Positions 1 through 7,092 of a DNA stretch of 11,662 nucleotides are shown here, one piece after another. Every line of letters begins with the position of its first letter. Within the stretch, counting starts at the first letter, position 1. This DNA is from Nitrososphaerota archaeon. GTDB taxonomy: Archaea; Thermoproteota; Nitrososphaeria; Nitrososphaerales; JAGGXQ01. Where the stretch lies: assembly GCA_021162925.1 (NCBI GenBank), contig JAGGXQ010000071.1, positions 1 through 11,662 of the forward strand, in the 5' to 3' direction. Below the pieces are notes generated by a model. The model worked only from the letters and a program-made list of their open reading frames with translations. It did not search any database and was not told where the DNA came from. The translations under genes were made by a program, and so were the position numbers.

Positions 1-177
1 AGGGAAAAGTGGGTCGGGTTGGCCAAGACCGCCGAGGAGTGCTGGGTAGAAAGGCCGAAAAACAAAAGATACTGGACGGACTTCCTCCTGATCTACCACG
101 AGCACCTGTTCGTCTTCAGGAAGCCCGTGGAAGGCGAAGACGCCAGGAAGTACAAGCTGAGTTCGAAGTGGTGGTAG
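1..177 (+). CDS. C-terminal end of a probable DNA methylase (5' truncated)
   Basis: An open frame runs in from the left edge without a start and stops at TAG 175-177, giving the last 58 residues of a protein. The tail contains DFLLIYHEHLFVFRKP followed by a charged stretch ending KYKLSSKWW. The pattern of an aromatic residue, HE, a hydrophobic pair and FRKP is typical of the C-terminal strand of archaeal site-specific DNA methyltransferases. The catalytic motifs (SPPY or DPPY, and the FxGxG AdoMet loop) would lie left of the window, so neither the modified base nor the subclass can be told. The uracil-DNA glycosylase follows on the same strand after about 60 nt without an obvious TATA box, so the two may be co-transcribed. 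The methylase assignment rests only on this tail and is moderately sure. Confidence 0.55.
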   Translation, partial: REKWVGLAKTAEECWVERPKNKRYWTDFLLIYHEHLFVFRKPVEGEDARKYKLSSKWW

Positions 178-237
178 CCCCGTTTCCTCCTAGACGTACC
201 GAAAAACTTGAACCCGCCACGGACCGATCAGGTTGGG

Positions 238-894
238 ATGGAAGGGTTCGAGGGGCTCGAGAGGAGGATAGTTAGCTGCGAAAAGTGCCCTAGGCTCGTC
301 GCCTACAGGAAAAGGGTCGCCGAAGTGAAGGTCAGGAGGTTCAGGGACTGGGATTACTGGGGCAAGCCCGTTCCGGGGTTCGGCGACCCCAAGGCCGAGC
401 TGCTCATAATAGGGCTCGCCCCCGCGGCCCATGGCGCGAACCGGACGGGCAGGATGTTCACCGGAGATAGCTCCGGAGAGTGGCTCTTCAGGGCCCTTTA
501 TGAAACGGGGTTCTCGAACATGCCTAGAGGCGTGAGCAGGGACGACGGCCTGAAGCTAACAAATGCTTACGTTACCGCCGTCGTGAGGTGCGCGCCGCCG
601 AAGAACCTCCCCACCAAGGACGAGATAAGGAACTGCCTCCCCTACCTCAAGGCCGAGCTCTCCCTTTTGAAGAGGCTGAAGCTCGTCGTGACCCTGGGGA
701 GGATAGCGTTCGACACCTACACCAGGCTCCTTGGCTTGAGGCTGAAGTTCGGGCACAACAGGCTCTACGAATTCGGGGATTCGCCCTCGCTCCTGGCCTC
801 CTACCACCCCAGCAGGCAGAACACCCAGACCGGCAGGCTGAAGTGGGACGAATGGATTGCGGTGTTCAGGAGGGCGAGGGAGCTCCTCGGATAG
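238..894 (+). CDS. Uracil-DNA glycosylase, family 5 (UDGb type, Fe-S)
   Basis: This 218-residue protein removes uracil and related deaminated bases from DNA at the start of base-excision repair. Motif 1, at about residues 59-77, reads GLAPAAHGANRTGRMFTGD. It has Ala where families 1 and 4 carry the catalytic Asp or Glu, which is the hallmark of family 5. Motif 2, at about residues 190-201, is HPSRQNTQTGRL. Cys14 and Cys17 (CxxC) plus Cys118 and Cys133 are spaced to hold the 4Fe-4S cluster known in this family. The ATG at 238 was chosen because homologues begin about ten residues before the first cysteine pair; an in-frame TTG at 208 would add ten unlikely residues. No strong ribosome-binding site or TATA box is visible. 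The family is known from thermophiles such as Pyrobaculum and Thermus, where heat speeds cytosine deamination. Confidence 0.9.
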   Translation: MEGFEGLERRIVSCEKCPRLVAYRKRVAEVKVRRFRDWDYWGKPVPGFGDPKAELLIIGLAPAAHGANRTGRMFTGDSSGEWLFRALYETGFSNMPRGVSRDDGLKLTNAYVTAVVRCAPPKNLPTKDEIRNCLPYLKAELSLLKRLKLVVTLGRIAFDTYTRLLGLRLKFGHNRLYEFGDSPSLLASYHPSRQNTQTGRLKWDEWIAVFRRARELLG

Positions 895-905
895 TTTTTT
901 AACTC
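893..905 (+). promoter_or_regulatory. TATA-like promoter for the four-helix membrane protein, possibly doubling as a UDG terminator
   Basis: A TTTTTTAA tract at 895-902 follows the glycosylase TAG directly and is centred about 26.5 nt before the ATG at 925. This is the archaeal TATA-to-start spacing expected for a leaderless mRNA. The same T-run could also terminate the upstream transcript, since archaeal RNA polymerase stops at U-rich tracts. The dual role is inferred. Confidence 0.5.
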
Positions 906-924
906 TATGCCCGTAAATCGGTGT

Positions 925-1386
925 ATGAAGTGGAAGGAGGGGATAAAGGCCAGCCTTGTAGCCTCCTTGGCCTACATGGCGATAGAGATCCCTTACGTGT
1001 ATTACAGCTTCGTGACCAACGCCCCCTTGCTCATAGCCCTGATCAAGGAGTCCCTGCCTCCGGGGGCCCCATACACCCCTGAGCAGCTCTACGGGCTAGC
1101 GCTCACGGCCATGCCCTTCGCGGTAGCCGCGGCCACGATCGTGTTCAGCGTAGTGCTCGGCCTGATCTACCCGATCCTAGAGGGAAGGCTGCCCGGCCTG
1201 CCGGTCGTCAAGGGGTTGACCTTCGCCCTGATGGTTTGGGCCGCGACGTCGCTCCTCCCTTCGCTAACATCCCCGAACCCGCTGAGCAACGCCAACACCC
1301 TCTCGGTCTCGCTCCTGGCGGGCCTGTGCTACGGGCTGGTCCTTGGGCCGCTCTTCGACAGGTTTTCCAGGCGAGCCCCTCAATAG
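925..1386 (+). CDS. Small four-helix membrane protein, function unknown
   Basis: The gene encodes 153 residues. Four hydrophobic stretches look like membrane helices, at about residues 9-30, 56-80, 96-114 and 126-146. A short charged N-terminus (MKWKEGIK) precedes the first, and a basic tail (DRFSRRAPQ) follows the last, suggesting both ends face the cytoplasm. The loop after helix 1 is proline-rich and resembles an exposed segment. I see no catalytic motif, cysteine pair or transporter signature, and I do not recognise the family. The ATG at 925 is preferred over 907 because the TATA-like tract at 895-902 sits 26-27 nt upstream, fitting a leaderless start. It appears to be a single-gene transcription unit, since the next gene has its own TATA box. 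Confidence 0.7.
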   Translation: MKWKEGIKASLVASLAYMAIEIPYVYYSFVTNAPLLIALIKESLPPGAPYTPEQLYGLALTAMPFAVAAATIVFSVVLGLIYPILEGRLPGLPVVKGLTFALMVWAATSLLPSLTSPNPLSNANTLSVSLLAGLCYGLVLGPLFDRFSRRAPQ

Positions 1387-1427
1387 GGCTGGATCGTCGG
1401 GAGGGCTCTCGTGGGTCGGCCCTTCCC

Positions 1428-1440
1428 ATAAATTTTAATA
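1428..1440 (+). promoter_or_regulatory. TATA-box promoter of the methionine synthase operon
   Basis: An AT-rich stretch, ATAAATTTTAATA, stands out in GC-rich surroundings. Its core TTTAATA is centred about 28 nt before ATG 1465. This matches the leaderless spacing at other genes in the window and argues for 1465 over the in-frame ATG at 1453. Confidence 0.6.
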
Positions 1441-1464
1441 CCGTAGGGGTCTATGGCGGGGGGC

Positions 1465-2388
1465 ATGTATGAAGCGTATATAGTGGGCCTCTTTCCGAGG
1501 GAAGACGGGCTCGTGATCGAGTGGAAGAGGTACGAGCAAGACCCTGGGCACGAACCCGCCTTCCGCAACGCCTTGGCCTCCTCCCTGGATAAGGTGGTGA
1601 AGCTCCAGCTCGACGCCGGCCTTTCGTACGTCCACGATCCGCTGATAGACTGGCACGACCTCTTCAGGCCCTTCACCCACCTCGATGGCGTGGAGTTGGG
1701 CCCGATCACCAGATACTACGAGACCAACACGTTCTACAAGAAGCCCATATTCAGGGGCGAGCCCACCTACCCGGATGGCTTCATCGAAAGGTTCGTCCAC
1801 GCGGAGCGCCTGCCACCCAATCACATTAGGATATCGACCCTCCCAGGGCCCTACACCTTCTGCAGATTGGCCGAATTCGGCGGGGGCGTGGACCCCGTGG
1901 ATGTGGTTTCGAAAATACTGAGTGGGGCGATCGGGGACCTGTTGGGCCTCGGGTACGGCTTCGTGAATCTGGCGGAGCCCGAATTGGTGTATAAGGAACC
2001 CGACGATTCTCTGGTCAAGGAATGCTACGGGAGGCTTCGGGCCTTCAAGGATGCGATCAGGTTGCAGCTCTTCTTCGGCGACGCTTCACGGGTGCTCGAT
2101 CTGCTCGAATCCCTCCCCATCTACGGGTACTCGATAGATGCGCAGTTCACCGATGTATCGCTCCTCGACTGCCCGAAGAAGCACCTGACCTTGGGCGTAA
2201 TAGATGGGCAGAACACCCTGATGGAGGACCTCGACCAGCTGAAGGCGAAGATCGCCGAGTTCGCGGAGGGCTGCCCTTACAGCTCTCTAGGCCTATCCAA
2301 CAACGTGGACCTGGACTTCCTGCCCTACGAAGTTGCGGTCGAGAAGGTCAAATTATTGGGCGAGCTTTACAGGAGGGTTGCCGGATGA
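1465..2388 (+). CDS. Methionine synthase (MetE) N-terminal-like partner protein
   Basis: This 307-residue protein resembles the N-terminal half of cobalamin-independent methionine synthase. The N-terminus reads YIVGLFPRED, the middle has a LPGPYTF segment, and the last third carries LGVIDGQNT and LSNNVDLDFLPYEVAVEKVK. The latter matches the barrel ending seen in MetE N-terminal domains (GVI[N/D]G.N, then a serine-rich strand and a proline). It has no HxC zinc pair, so it should not transfer methyl groups by itself. The known role of this domain in full-length MetE is structural and in folate binding. The stop overlaps the next gene's start as ATGA, so the two are made together and probably form one enzyme. 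Start 1465 is favoured by the promoter spacing. A separate corrinoid-linked role cannot be excluded. Confidence 0.75.
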   Translation: MYEAYIVGLFPREDGLVIEWKRYEQDPGHEPAFRNALASSLDKVVKLQLDAGLSYVHDPLIDWHDLFRPFTHLDGVELGPITRYYETNTFYKKPIFRGEPTYPDGFIERFVHAERLPPNHIRISTLPGPYTFCRLAEFGGGVDPVDVVSKILSGAIGDLLGLGYGFVNLAEPELVYKEPDDSLVKECYGRLRAFKDAIRLQLFFGDASRVLDLLESLPIYGYSIDAQFTDVSLLDCPKKHLTLGVIDGQNTLMEDLDQLKAKIAEFAEGCPYSSLGLSNNVDLDFLPYEVAVEKVKLLGELYRRVAG

Positions 2389-3452
2389 GCCTGCCGATCC
2401 TTCCGACCCAAGAGATAGGGAGCTTCAGGAAGCCCGATTACCTGCTGAAGGAGTGGGGCAGGTACTTGAGGGGGGAGATCGGATACGAGGAGCTGAAGCC
2501 ATCCATCGAGAGGGCGAGCAAGGAGACCGTTAGCCTCCTAGAGGATGCGGGCCTCGACATCGTTTGGGACGGGGAGATGCACAGGTGGGAGATGTACCAC
2601 TACCCGGTGGAGCACATCGATGGCATCGAGTTCGTGGGCCGGGTGCGCGTCTTCGACAACAGGTACTTTCTGAAAGGGAGGGTGGTGTCGAAGCCCAAAC
2701 TCAAAAAGAACTACCACCTGGACGAATTTCTATTCGTTAAAAGCGTCTCGAACAGGCCCGTCAAAATCCCCATCACGGGCCCGTATACCCTTGCGGACTG
2801 GTCGTTCAACGAGTACTATACGCTAAAGTGGAGAAGGCTCGAAGGAGATCCCAGGAAGATCAGGTTCCACGCCAAGAGGGAGTTCACTTTGGATCTGGCC
2901 TCGGAGGTCATCAACCCGATCCTGAAGGAGCTCTCCAAACACGGCGTGTTCAGAATCCAGATCGACGAGCCCGCCGCCACCACCCACCCATCCGAGATGC
3001 CCATATTCGTCGAGGCTTTCAATGAGGCCGTGAAAGGGGTCGAGGCGACCATAACGACCCACATATGCTACAGCGATTACGAAATACTACTGCCTTACAT
3101 GGATCGGCTGAACACGGTCCAATTCGCCCTAGAGTTCGCCAACAGGGATACCCGTTCGAGGGGGGTTTCGGACGACGCCAGGAAGGGCTACTCTCTGCTG
3201 AAAGGGCTCTCGGAGCTGGGGGTGGATAGGGAGATAGGGCTCGGCGTTGTAGATGTGCACACCGACTTCATCGAACCCGTCGAGCTGATCGCGGATAGGA
3301 TCAGATACGCCCTGAAGTACCTCCCCCCTGAGAGGCTGTTCGTCAACCCCGACTGCGGTCTGAGGACCAGGAGCAGGGAGGTGGGCTACAAGAAGCTGAA
3401 GAACATGGTGGAGGCGGTCAAACTCGTTAGGAAGGAGTACGGCTTCGAATGA
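2385..3452 (+). CDS. metE: Cobalamin-independent methionine synthase, catalytic (core MetE) protein
   Basis: This 355-residue protein transfers a methyl group to homocysteine to make methionine. All four zinc ligands of the MetE catalytic barrel can be placed: His226 and Cys228 (THICYSD), Glu250 (QFALEFANRD) and Cys324 (NPDCGLRTR). The N-terminus IGSFRKP, the ITGPYTLADWSF segment at about 130-141 and QIDEPA at about 192-197 are further family signatures. The length equals the C-terminal half of bacterial MetE (about 750 residues), so this is a core enzyme. Its missing N-terminal half may be supplied by the gene just upstream. An AGGAGGGTT Shine-Dalgarno at 2371-2379 and an ATGA overlap (2385-2388) fix the start. 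The methyl donor, a methyl-pterin or a methyl-corrinoid protein as shown or proposed for other core MetE enzymes, cannot be read from sequence. Confidence 0.88.
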   Translation: MSLPILPTQEIGSFRKPDYLLKEWGRYLRGEIGYEELKPSIERASKETVSLLEDAGLDIVWDGEMHRWEMYHYPVEHIDGIEFVGRVRVFDNRYFLKGRVVSKPKLKKNYHLDEFLFVKSVSNRPVKIPITGPYTLADWSFNEYYTLKWRRLEGDPRKIRFHAKREFTLDLASEVINPILKELSKHGVFRIQIDEPAATTHPSEMPIFVEAFNEAVKGVEATITTHICYSDYEILLPYMDRLNTVQFALEFANRDTRSRGVSDDARKGYSLLKGLSELGVDREIGLGVVDVHTDFIEPVELIADRIRYALKYLPPERLFVNPDCGLRTRSREVGYKKLKNMVEAVKLVRKEYGFE

Positions 3453-3483
3453 GCTAGGATCGATGGCGGGCTTTATGGGGTAG

Positions 3484-3492
3484 GTATAAAAA
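3484..3492 (+). promoter_or_regulatory. TATA-box promoter of the YhfC-like gene
   Basis: GTATAAAAA lies in the 62-nt gap after the methionine synthase operon. Its centre is about 26.5 nt before ATG 3515, again predicting a leaderless transcript. Confidence 0.65.
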
Positions 3493-3514
3493 CGGCCGAT
3501 CTGCCGATTCTCGG

Positions 3515-4144
3515 ATGAACCCGATCTCCGTACTCGTCGCCCTGCTCTCGGTCCTCCCAGCCCTTTTAATCCTAGCCTACCTAGGCTCCGGTCGCCGCAG
3601 ATGCCTCTACTACGGGCTCCTAGGGGCCCTAGGGTGGGCTCTGGCCTTCGGGATGAGGATACCCCTTATCACGCTCCCGATCTCCCTCCTCGGCCCCCCT
3701 CTGGCCCTATCCATCAACTTCGCCCTCTATACGTCGTTCCTGGCGGGGCTGTTCGAAGAGTTCACCAGGTTCGCGTTCATCCACTCGCTCAAGCCCAAAG
3801 GGATGAGGGAGGTGGCGTCCATAGGCCTTGGCTGGGGGCTCTTCGAGGCACTCGTCGTTTACCTGATACCCGTCATGCCTTCCATGGGCCTCTCCACCCC
3901 CATGGCCCTCCTCCTAGGGGCGATTGAGAGGAACTCCGCAACGGCCATACACGTCGGGCTGAGCTTCGTAGTGACCAAGGCCTTGAAGAATAGGTGGCTC
4001 ATCTTGACGGCCTTGCTGGCCCACTACCTCGTGGATGCGATAGCGTCCATCGTGCTAAGGCTTCACGGGCCTTTGCTCGCCGAGCTCGTGATATCCCTGA
4101 TGGCCCTCGCCTTACTCATTCCGTCGATCCTTTCTTACAAGTAG
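3515..4144 (+). CDS. Putative YhfC-like intramembrane metalloprotease
   Basis: The 209-residue protein is mostly hydrophobic, with about six to seven predicted helices. Four polar sites fall inside or at the ends of helices: EEFTR (Glu81, Glu82, Arg85), GWGLFE (Glu111), ER plus His146 (ERNSATAIHVGLSF), and HYLVD (His170, Asp174). This order of EExxR, then E, then a helix histidine, then HxxxD matches the YhfC/PrsW relatives of type II CAAX-processing proteases, where these residues hold a catalytic metal in the membrane. Substrate and role are unknown. The gene has its own TATA box and appears to be alone in its transcription unit. Its last 33 nt overlap the end of the methylase gene on the opposite strand. 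The family-level call is reasonably good; protease activity is inferred. Confidence 0.65.
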   Translation: MNPISVLVALLSVLPALLILAYLGSGRRRCLYYGLLGALGWALAFGMRIPLITLPISLLGPPLALSINFALYTSFLAGLFEEFTRFAFIHSLKPKGMREVASIGLGWGLFEALVVYLIPVMPSMGLSTPMALLLGAIERNSATAIHVGLSFVVTKALKNRWLILTALLAHYLVDAIASIVLRLHGPLLAELVISLMALALLIPSILSYK

Positions 4145-5257
4145 GATGCTCTCCCTAGCCCTCCCTATCTTCAGGGTCCTGTCCTTGGTTACTACCCTTC
4201 GGTTGACCACGACTATCCTATCGACCGAAAATCCCGAGTCCTCGAAGAGCCTAGAGAGGAGCAGGTCGACGGGGACTATGCCGTTGGGGAATGCGCCTTC
4301 TGCGACCACCATCGCGACCCTCCCTCCCCTCTTCAGGACCCTGTAGAGCCCTTCGATGACCATCTTCATGTCGTTGAAGTAGGCTATCGCGACCTCCGGT
4401 AGCTCGAGCTCTGGGAATGGGTTGCTCATCGACTTCGGCCTCAGCCCTATGTAGCTCCTAAGGCCCTTATCCCACTTGTCCTTGATGAAGAGCTCGTGCT
4501 CTATCGAGTATATCTTCGTGTACTCTATCTTGTTCAGGTATGGAGGGGAGGTTATCACGTAGTCGAACGACTCGTCGTCCAAGAAGTCGAGCATCCTAGA
4601 GTCGGCCAGCTTCAACCTTATCTCGCACCTGCGGAACTTCACCTTCTTCAGGTCGTGTATCATCCGCTTCACCCTCCTCTTGAAGATAACCCTGAGAGGG
4701 GGGATGTGCTCCTTCTTGACGAACTTCAGCACCCCGCCGTCCTTGATCGCGTAGCTAACCTTGTCGAGTGAGGACATGAGGGCGAGCTGGAAGAACTCCC
4801 TGGATGCCTCGTCCTCGACCTTCCCTATCTCTTCCATCAGGAAAGCGAGGTCTTGTAAGGCGTGTTTGGGGAACGCCCTCTTGATGAGCTTGCCGTAATT
4901 CACTTCGACGGGCCTGAACTTCTTCGCAAAGAGGGAAGAAGCATCCTCCCTGAGCCTCTCAAGGTCGTAGTCCCTCACCTTCACCCTGCTCACGAATAGC
5001 ATGAGCGGTGATACGTCTATGCCCATGGAGTTGACCCCAAGCTCCTTGCATGCTAGGGGCGTGGTCCCGCAACCGCAGAAGGGATCTAGGACCCAATCGC
5101 CTCGCTTTATCCCGAACCAATCGGCCATGAGCATGACGAAGTCCCTCGAGAAACCTTCCTTGAAGTAGAACCAGTTGTAGACGGGCAGGCGCTTGTTCGG
5201 CAGGAAGGTCACCAGCCTGCCCAGGTCGTACCTCTCCTCGATCCTGTAGCCCTTCAT
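4112..5257 (-). CDS. Putative DNA N4-cytosine methyltransferase (orphan)
   Basis: The 381-residue protein has the AdoMet-binding motif DPFCGCGTT at residues 58-66, a following acidic strand end (GIDVSP, Asp81), and the catalytic TSPPY at 236-240, which leads into LNKIEYTKIYSIEHELF. TSPPY is typical of enzymes that methylate the exocyclic N4 of cytosine; an adenine-N6 or RNA substrate is not excluded. The binding motif precedes the catalytic one, with about 170 residues between them that may include target recognition. The C-terminus (GRARESILLVRK) is the usual last strand. No restriction endonuclease is visible beside it. ATG 5257 lies 27 nt after the centre of a TATA box, so the mRNA should be leaderless. 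Its 3' end overlaps the convergent YhfC-like gene by 33 nt. Confidence 0.75.
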   Translation of the reverse strand: MKGYRIEERYDLGRLVTFLPNKRLPVYNWFYFKEGFSRDFVMLMADWFGIKRGDWVLDPFCGCGTTPLACKELGVNSMGIDVSPLMLFVSRVKVRDYDLERLREDASSLFAKKFRPVEVNYGKLIKRAFPKHALQDLAFLMEEIGKVEDEASREFFQLALMSSLDKVSYAIKDGGVLKFVKKEHIPPLRVIFKRRVKRMIHDLKKVKFRRCEIRLKLADSRMLDFLDDESFDYVITSPPYLNKIEYTKIYSIEHELFIKDKWDKGLRSYIGLRPKSMSNPFPELELPEVAIAYFNDMKMVIEGLYRVLKRGGRVAMVVAEGAFPNGIVPVDLLLSRLFEDSGFSVDRIVVVNRRVVTKDRTLKIGRARESILLVRKDRRNE

Positions 5258-5280
5258 CCGTAAATCTAGGGGCGGATGGG

Positions 5281-5288
5281 ATAAAAAG
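5281..5288 (-). promoter_or_regulatory. TATA-box promoter of the orphan methylase
   Basis: On the minus strand CTTTTTAT directly follows the leuD stop codon TAG (5291-5289) and is centred about 27 nt before ATG 5257. Its position could also let it act as a T-rich terminator for the leuCD transcript. Confidence 0.6.
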
Positions 5289-5786
5289 CTAGAGCAGCTC
5301 TTCGGGTTTGAGAGAGAAGAGCCCGCCGGCCTCTATTATCCGTCTAACCAGCTCGGGTATCGGCTTTACCCTGTAGCCCTTCCCCGTAGTCAAATCCTTT
5401 ACCAAGCCTTCGTCTAGGTCGAGCTCGAGCTCGTCCCCGTCCCCGATGCCCTCGTAGGCATCGATGCCTATCTCAACCGGTAGCAGGTGCCCCCCGTCGA
5501 CCGAATTCCTGTAGAATATCCTCGCGAATGAGAGGGCCAAGACCGCCTTGACCCCGGAGTACCTCAGGGCGAGTGGGGCGTGCTCCCTGCTGGAGCCGCA
5601 ACCGAAGTTCCTCCCGGCGACTATGAAGTCCCCAGGCCTGACCTTCTTCACGAACTCGGGATCGGCGCCCTCCATCGCGTGCTCGGCCAGCTTCCTAGGG
5701 TCCTGCTCTTTAAGGTAGGGGCCGGGTATTATCTCGTCGGTGTCGATGTTATCCCCGAACTTGTGGGCGAATCCTCTTAGCTTCAT
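5289..5786 (-). CDS. leuD: 3-isopropylmalate / homoaconitate dehydratase small subunit
   Basis: This 165-residue swivel-domain subunit pairs with the large subunit to isomerise 2-isopropylmalate to 3-isopropylmalate in leucine synthesis, or homocitrate/homoaconitate in archaeal lysine or related pathways. Family signatures are [15 protein letters not shown] near residues 11-25, [14 protein letters not shown] near 58-71, which lines the substrate, and [14 protein letters not shown] in the middle. The length is normal for the archaeal small subunit. The loop after PGPYL reads KEQDP. In methanogens this loop distinguishes homoaconitase (YLRT) from isopropylmalate isomerase (YLVY), and YLKE matches neither. 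The start codon overlaps the leuC stop as ATGA (5786-5783), so the subunits are co-translated. Without leuA or leuB nearby the pathway stays open. Confidence 0.88.
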   Translation of the reverse strand: MKLRGFAHKFGDNIDTDEIIPGPYLKEQDPRKLAEHAMEGADPEFVKKVRPGDFIVAGRNFGCGSSREHAPLALRYSGVKAVLALSFARIFYRNSVDGGHLLPVEIGIDAYEGIGDGDELELDLDEGLVKDLTTGKGYRVKPIPELVRRIIEAGGLFSLKPEELL

Positions 5787-7045
5787 GCCTTAAGGTCCCT
5801 CGGGTCGGTTATATAACCTGTAACCGCGGATGCCGCAACCGTGGCGGGGGAAGCGAGGTAGACCTTCGAGCCTCTATGGCCCATCCTCCCTGGGAAGTTC
5901 CGGTTGGTCGAGGATATCGCAACCTCACCTTCGGCGAGCACGCCCATGTGCCCACCTAGGCAGGCCCCGCAGGTAGGTGGCCCTACCATGGCCCCGGCGT
6001 CCAGGAATATCTTGAGCAGGCCGGAATCCAAGGCCTTCCTGTAGACCCCTTGGGTCGCGGGGATTACCTCGAGCCTGACCTTGACCCTCCTGCCCTTAAG
6101 CACCTCGGCCGCCTTCACCAGATCGTAGTACTTGCCACCGGTGCACGAGCCTATGTACGCCTTGTCTATGGGCGTGCCTTCGAGCTCCCTCGCCTCTACT
6201 CCGTTCGCGGGGGAGTAAGGCTTAGCAACCATTGGCTCTACGCTTTGAAGGTCGTAAGAGTAGGTCTCGGAGTAGCTCGCATCCTCGTCCCCGTAGACCG
6301 GGCTTATCCCTCCGCCGAAGTAATCTAGGATCTTCTCGTCGGGTTCTATGATGCCGTTCTTGGCGCCGGCCTCGACGCTCATGTTCGTGAGGGTGAGCCT
6401 CTCCTCGATCGGCATCGACCTTACACCATCGCCCGAAAACTGCATCGCCTTGTAGGTGGCCCCATCGGCCCCTATATCCTTCAGTATCTTCAGGATCACG
6501 TCCTTGGCCATGACCCTATCCCTCAGCGTGCCTTCGAGCCTGAAGAGCATGGTCTCGGGGACCCTGAACCATATCCTACCGTACATCAGCACGTATGCGA
6601 CGTCGGTATGGCCCATCCCCACGGCGAAGGAGCCCAGGGCGCCGGTGGTCGTGGTGTGGGAGTCCGTGCCGACGTAGACCTCTCCGGGCAGGACCAGGCG
6701 CTCCTCGTAGGTTATAACGTGGCAGACCCCGTATTGGCCGAGCCCGTACCTGTAGTACTTGTTTATGCCGAACCTCCTCACGAACCCTTCTAGGACCTTG
6801 AGGTTCTGGGCCGACTTCTGATCCGGGGGTGGGACGAAGTGATCCTCGATCGCTATAACCCTGTCCGGGTCGAACAACCTCTCGACCTTCAGGCCCTTCT
6901 GCTCGAGCTCCTTGAAGACCTCGACGACCCCAGGGCCCCCTACGTCGTGGACCATCACCTTATCCACCCTTGCCAGGACCACGTCCCCAGGGGATACCCT
7001 ATCCCTTCCCGATGCCCTCGCCAATATCTTCTCGCTTACGGTCAT
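5783..7045 (-). CDS. leuC: 3-isopropylmalate / homoaconitate dehydratase large subunit
   Basis: The 420-residue aconitase-family large subunit carries the 4Fe-4S cluster that binds the hydroxy-acid substrate. Three cluster cysteines are visible: Cys301 (GSCTGG), and Cys359 with Cys362 (GPPTCGACLGG). Other signatures are EDHFVPP, GTDSHTTTTGALG near residues 126-138, and TNRNFPGRMGH near 380-390. I start at ATG 7045 (MTVSEKILA), which matches the N-terminus of archaeal homologues. A GTG at 7069 would add eight residues but lies only about 17 nt from the TATA box centre, probably upstream of the transcription start. The gene lies downstream of speE on the same strand but has its own promoter. 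It is the first gene of a leuC-leuD pair. Leucine and lysine pathway versions cannot be separated by eye. Confidence 0.88.
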   Translation of the reverse strand: MTVSEKILARASGRDRVSPGDVVLARVDKVMVHDVGGPGVVEVFKELEQKGLKVERLFDPDRVIAIEDHFVPPPDQKSAQNLKVLEGFVRRFGINKYYRYGLGQYGVCHVITYEERLVLPGEVYVGTDSHTTTTGALGSFAVGMGHTDVAYVLMYGRIWFRVPETMLFRLEGTLRDRVMAKDVILKILKDIGADGATYKAMQFSGDGVRSMPIEERLTLTNMSVEAGAKNGIIEPDEKILDYFGGGISPVYGDEDASYSETYSYDLQSVEPMVAKPYSPANGVEARELEGTPIDKAYIGSCTGGKYYDLVKAAEVLKGRRVKVRLEVIPATQGVYRKALDSGLLKIFLDAGAMVGPPTCGACLGGHMGVLAEGEVAISSTNRNFPGRMGHRGSKVYLASPATVAASAVTGYITDPRDLKA

Positions 7046-7080
7046 CCCCAAGCCGATCGCCTCAACCACCTTCGGATGGC

Positions 7081-7092
7081 GGTTTAAATACT
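7081..7092 (-). promoter_or_regulatory. TATA-box promoter of leuCD
   Basis: On the minus strand AGTATTTAAACC overlaps the last bases of the speE stop codon (TAG 7093-7091). The TATTTAAA core predicts transcription starting near 7060, leaving a leader of about 15 nt before ATG 7045. Confidence 0.6.

Noticed and set aside
2022..2384. Upstream extension of the metE catalytic gene
   Set aside because: The extra codons are an out-of-frame reading of the preceding MetE-like gene. The Shine-Dalgarno and ATGA overlap place the start at 2385.
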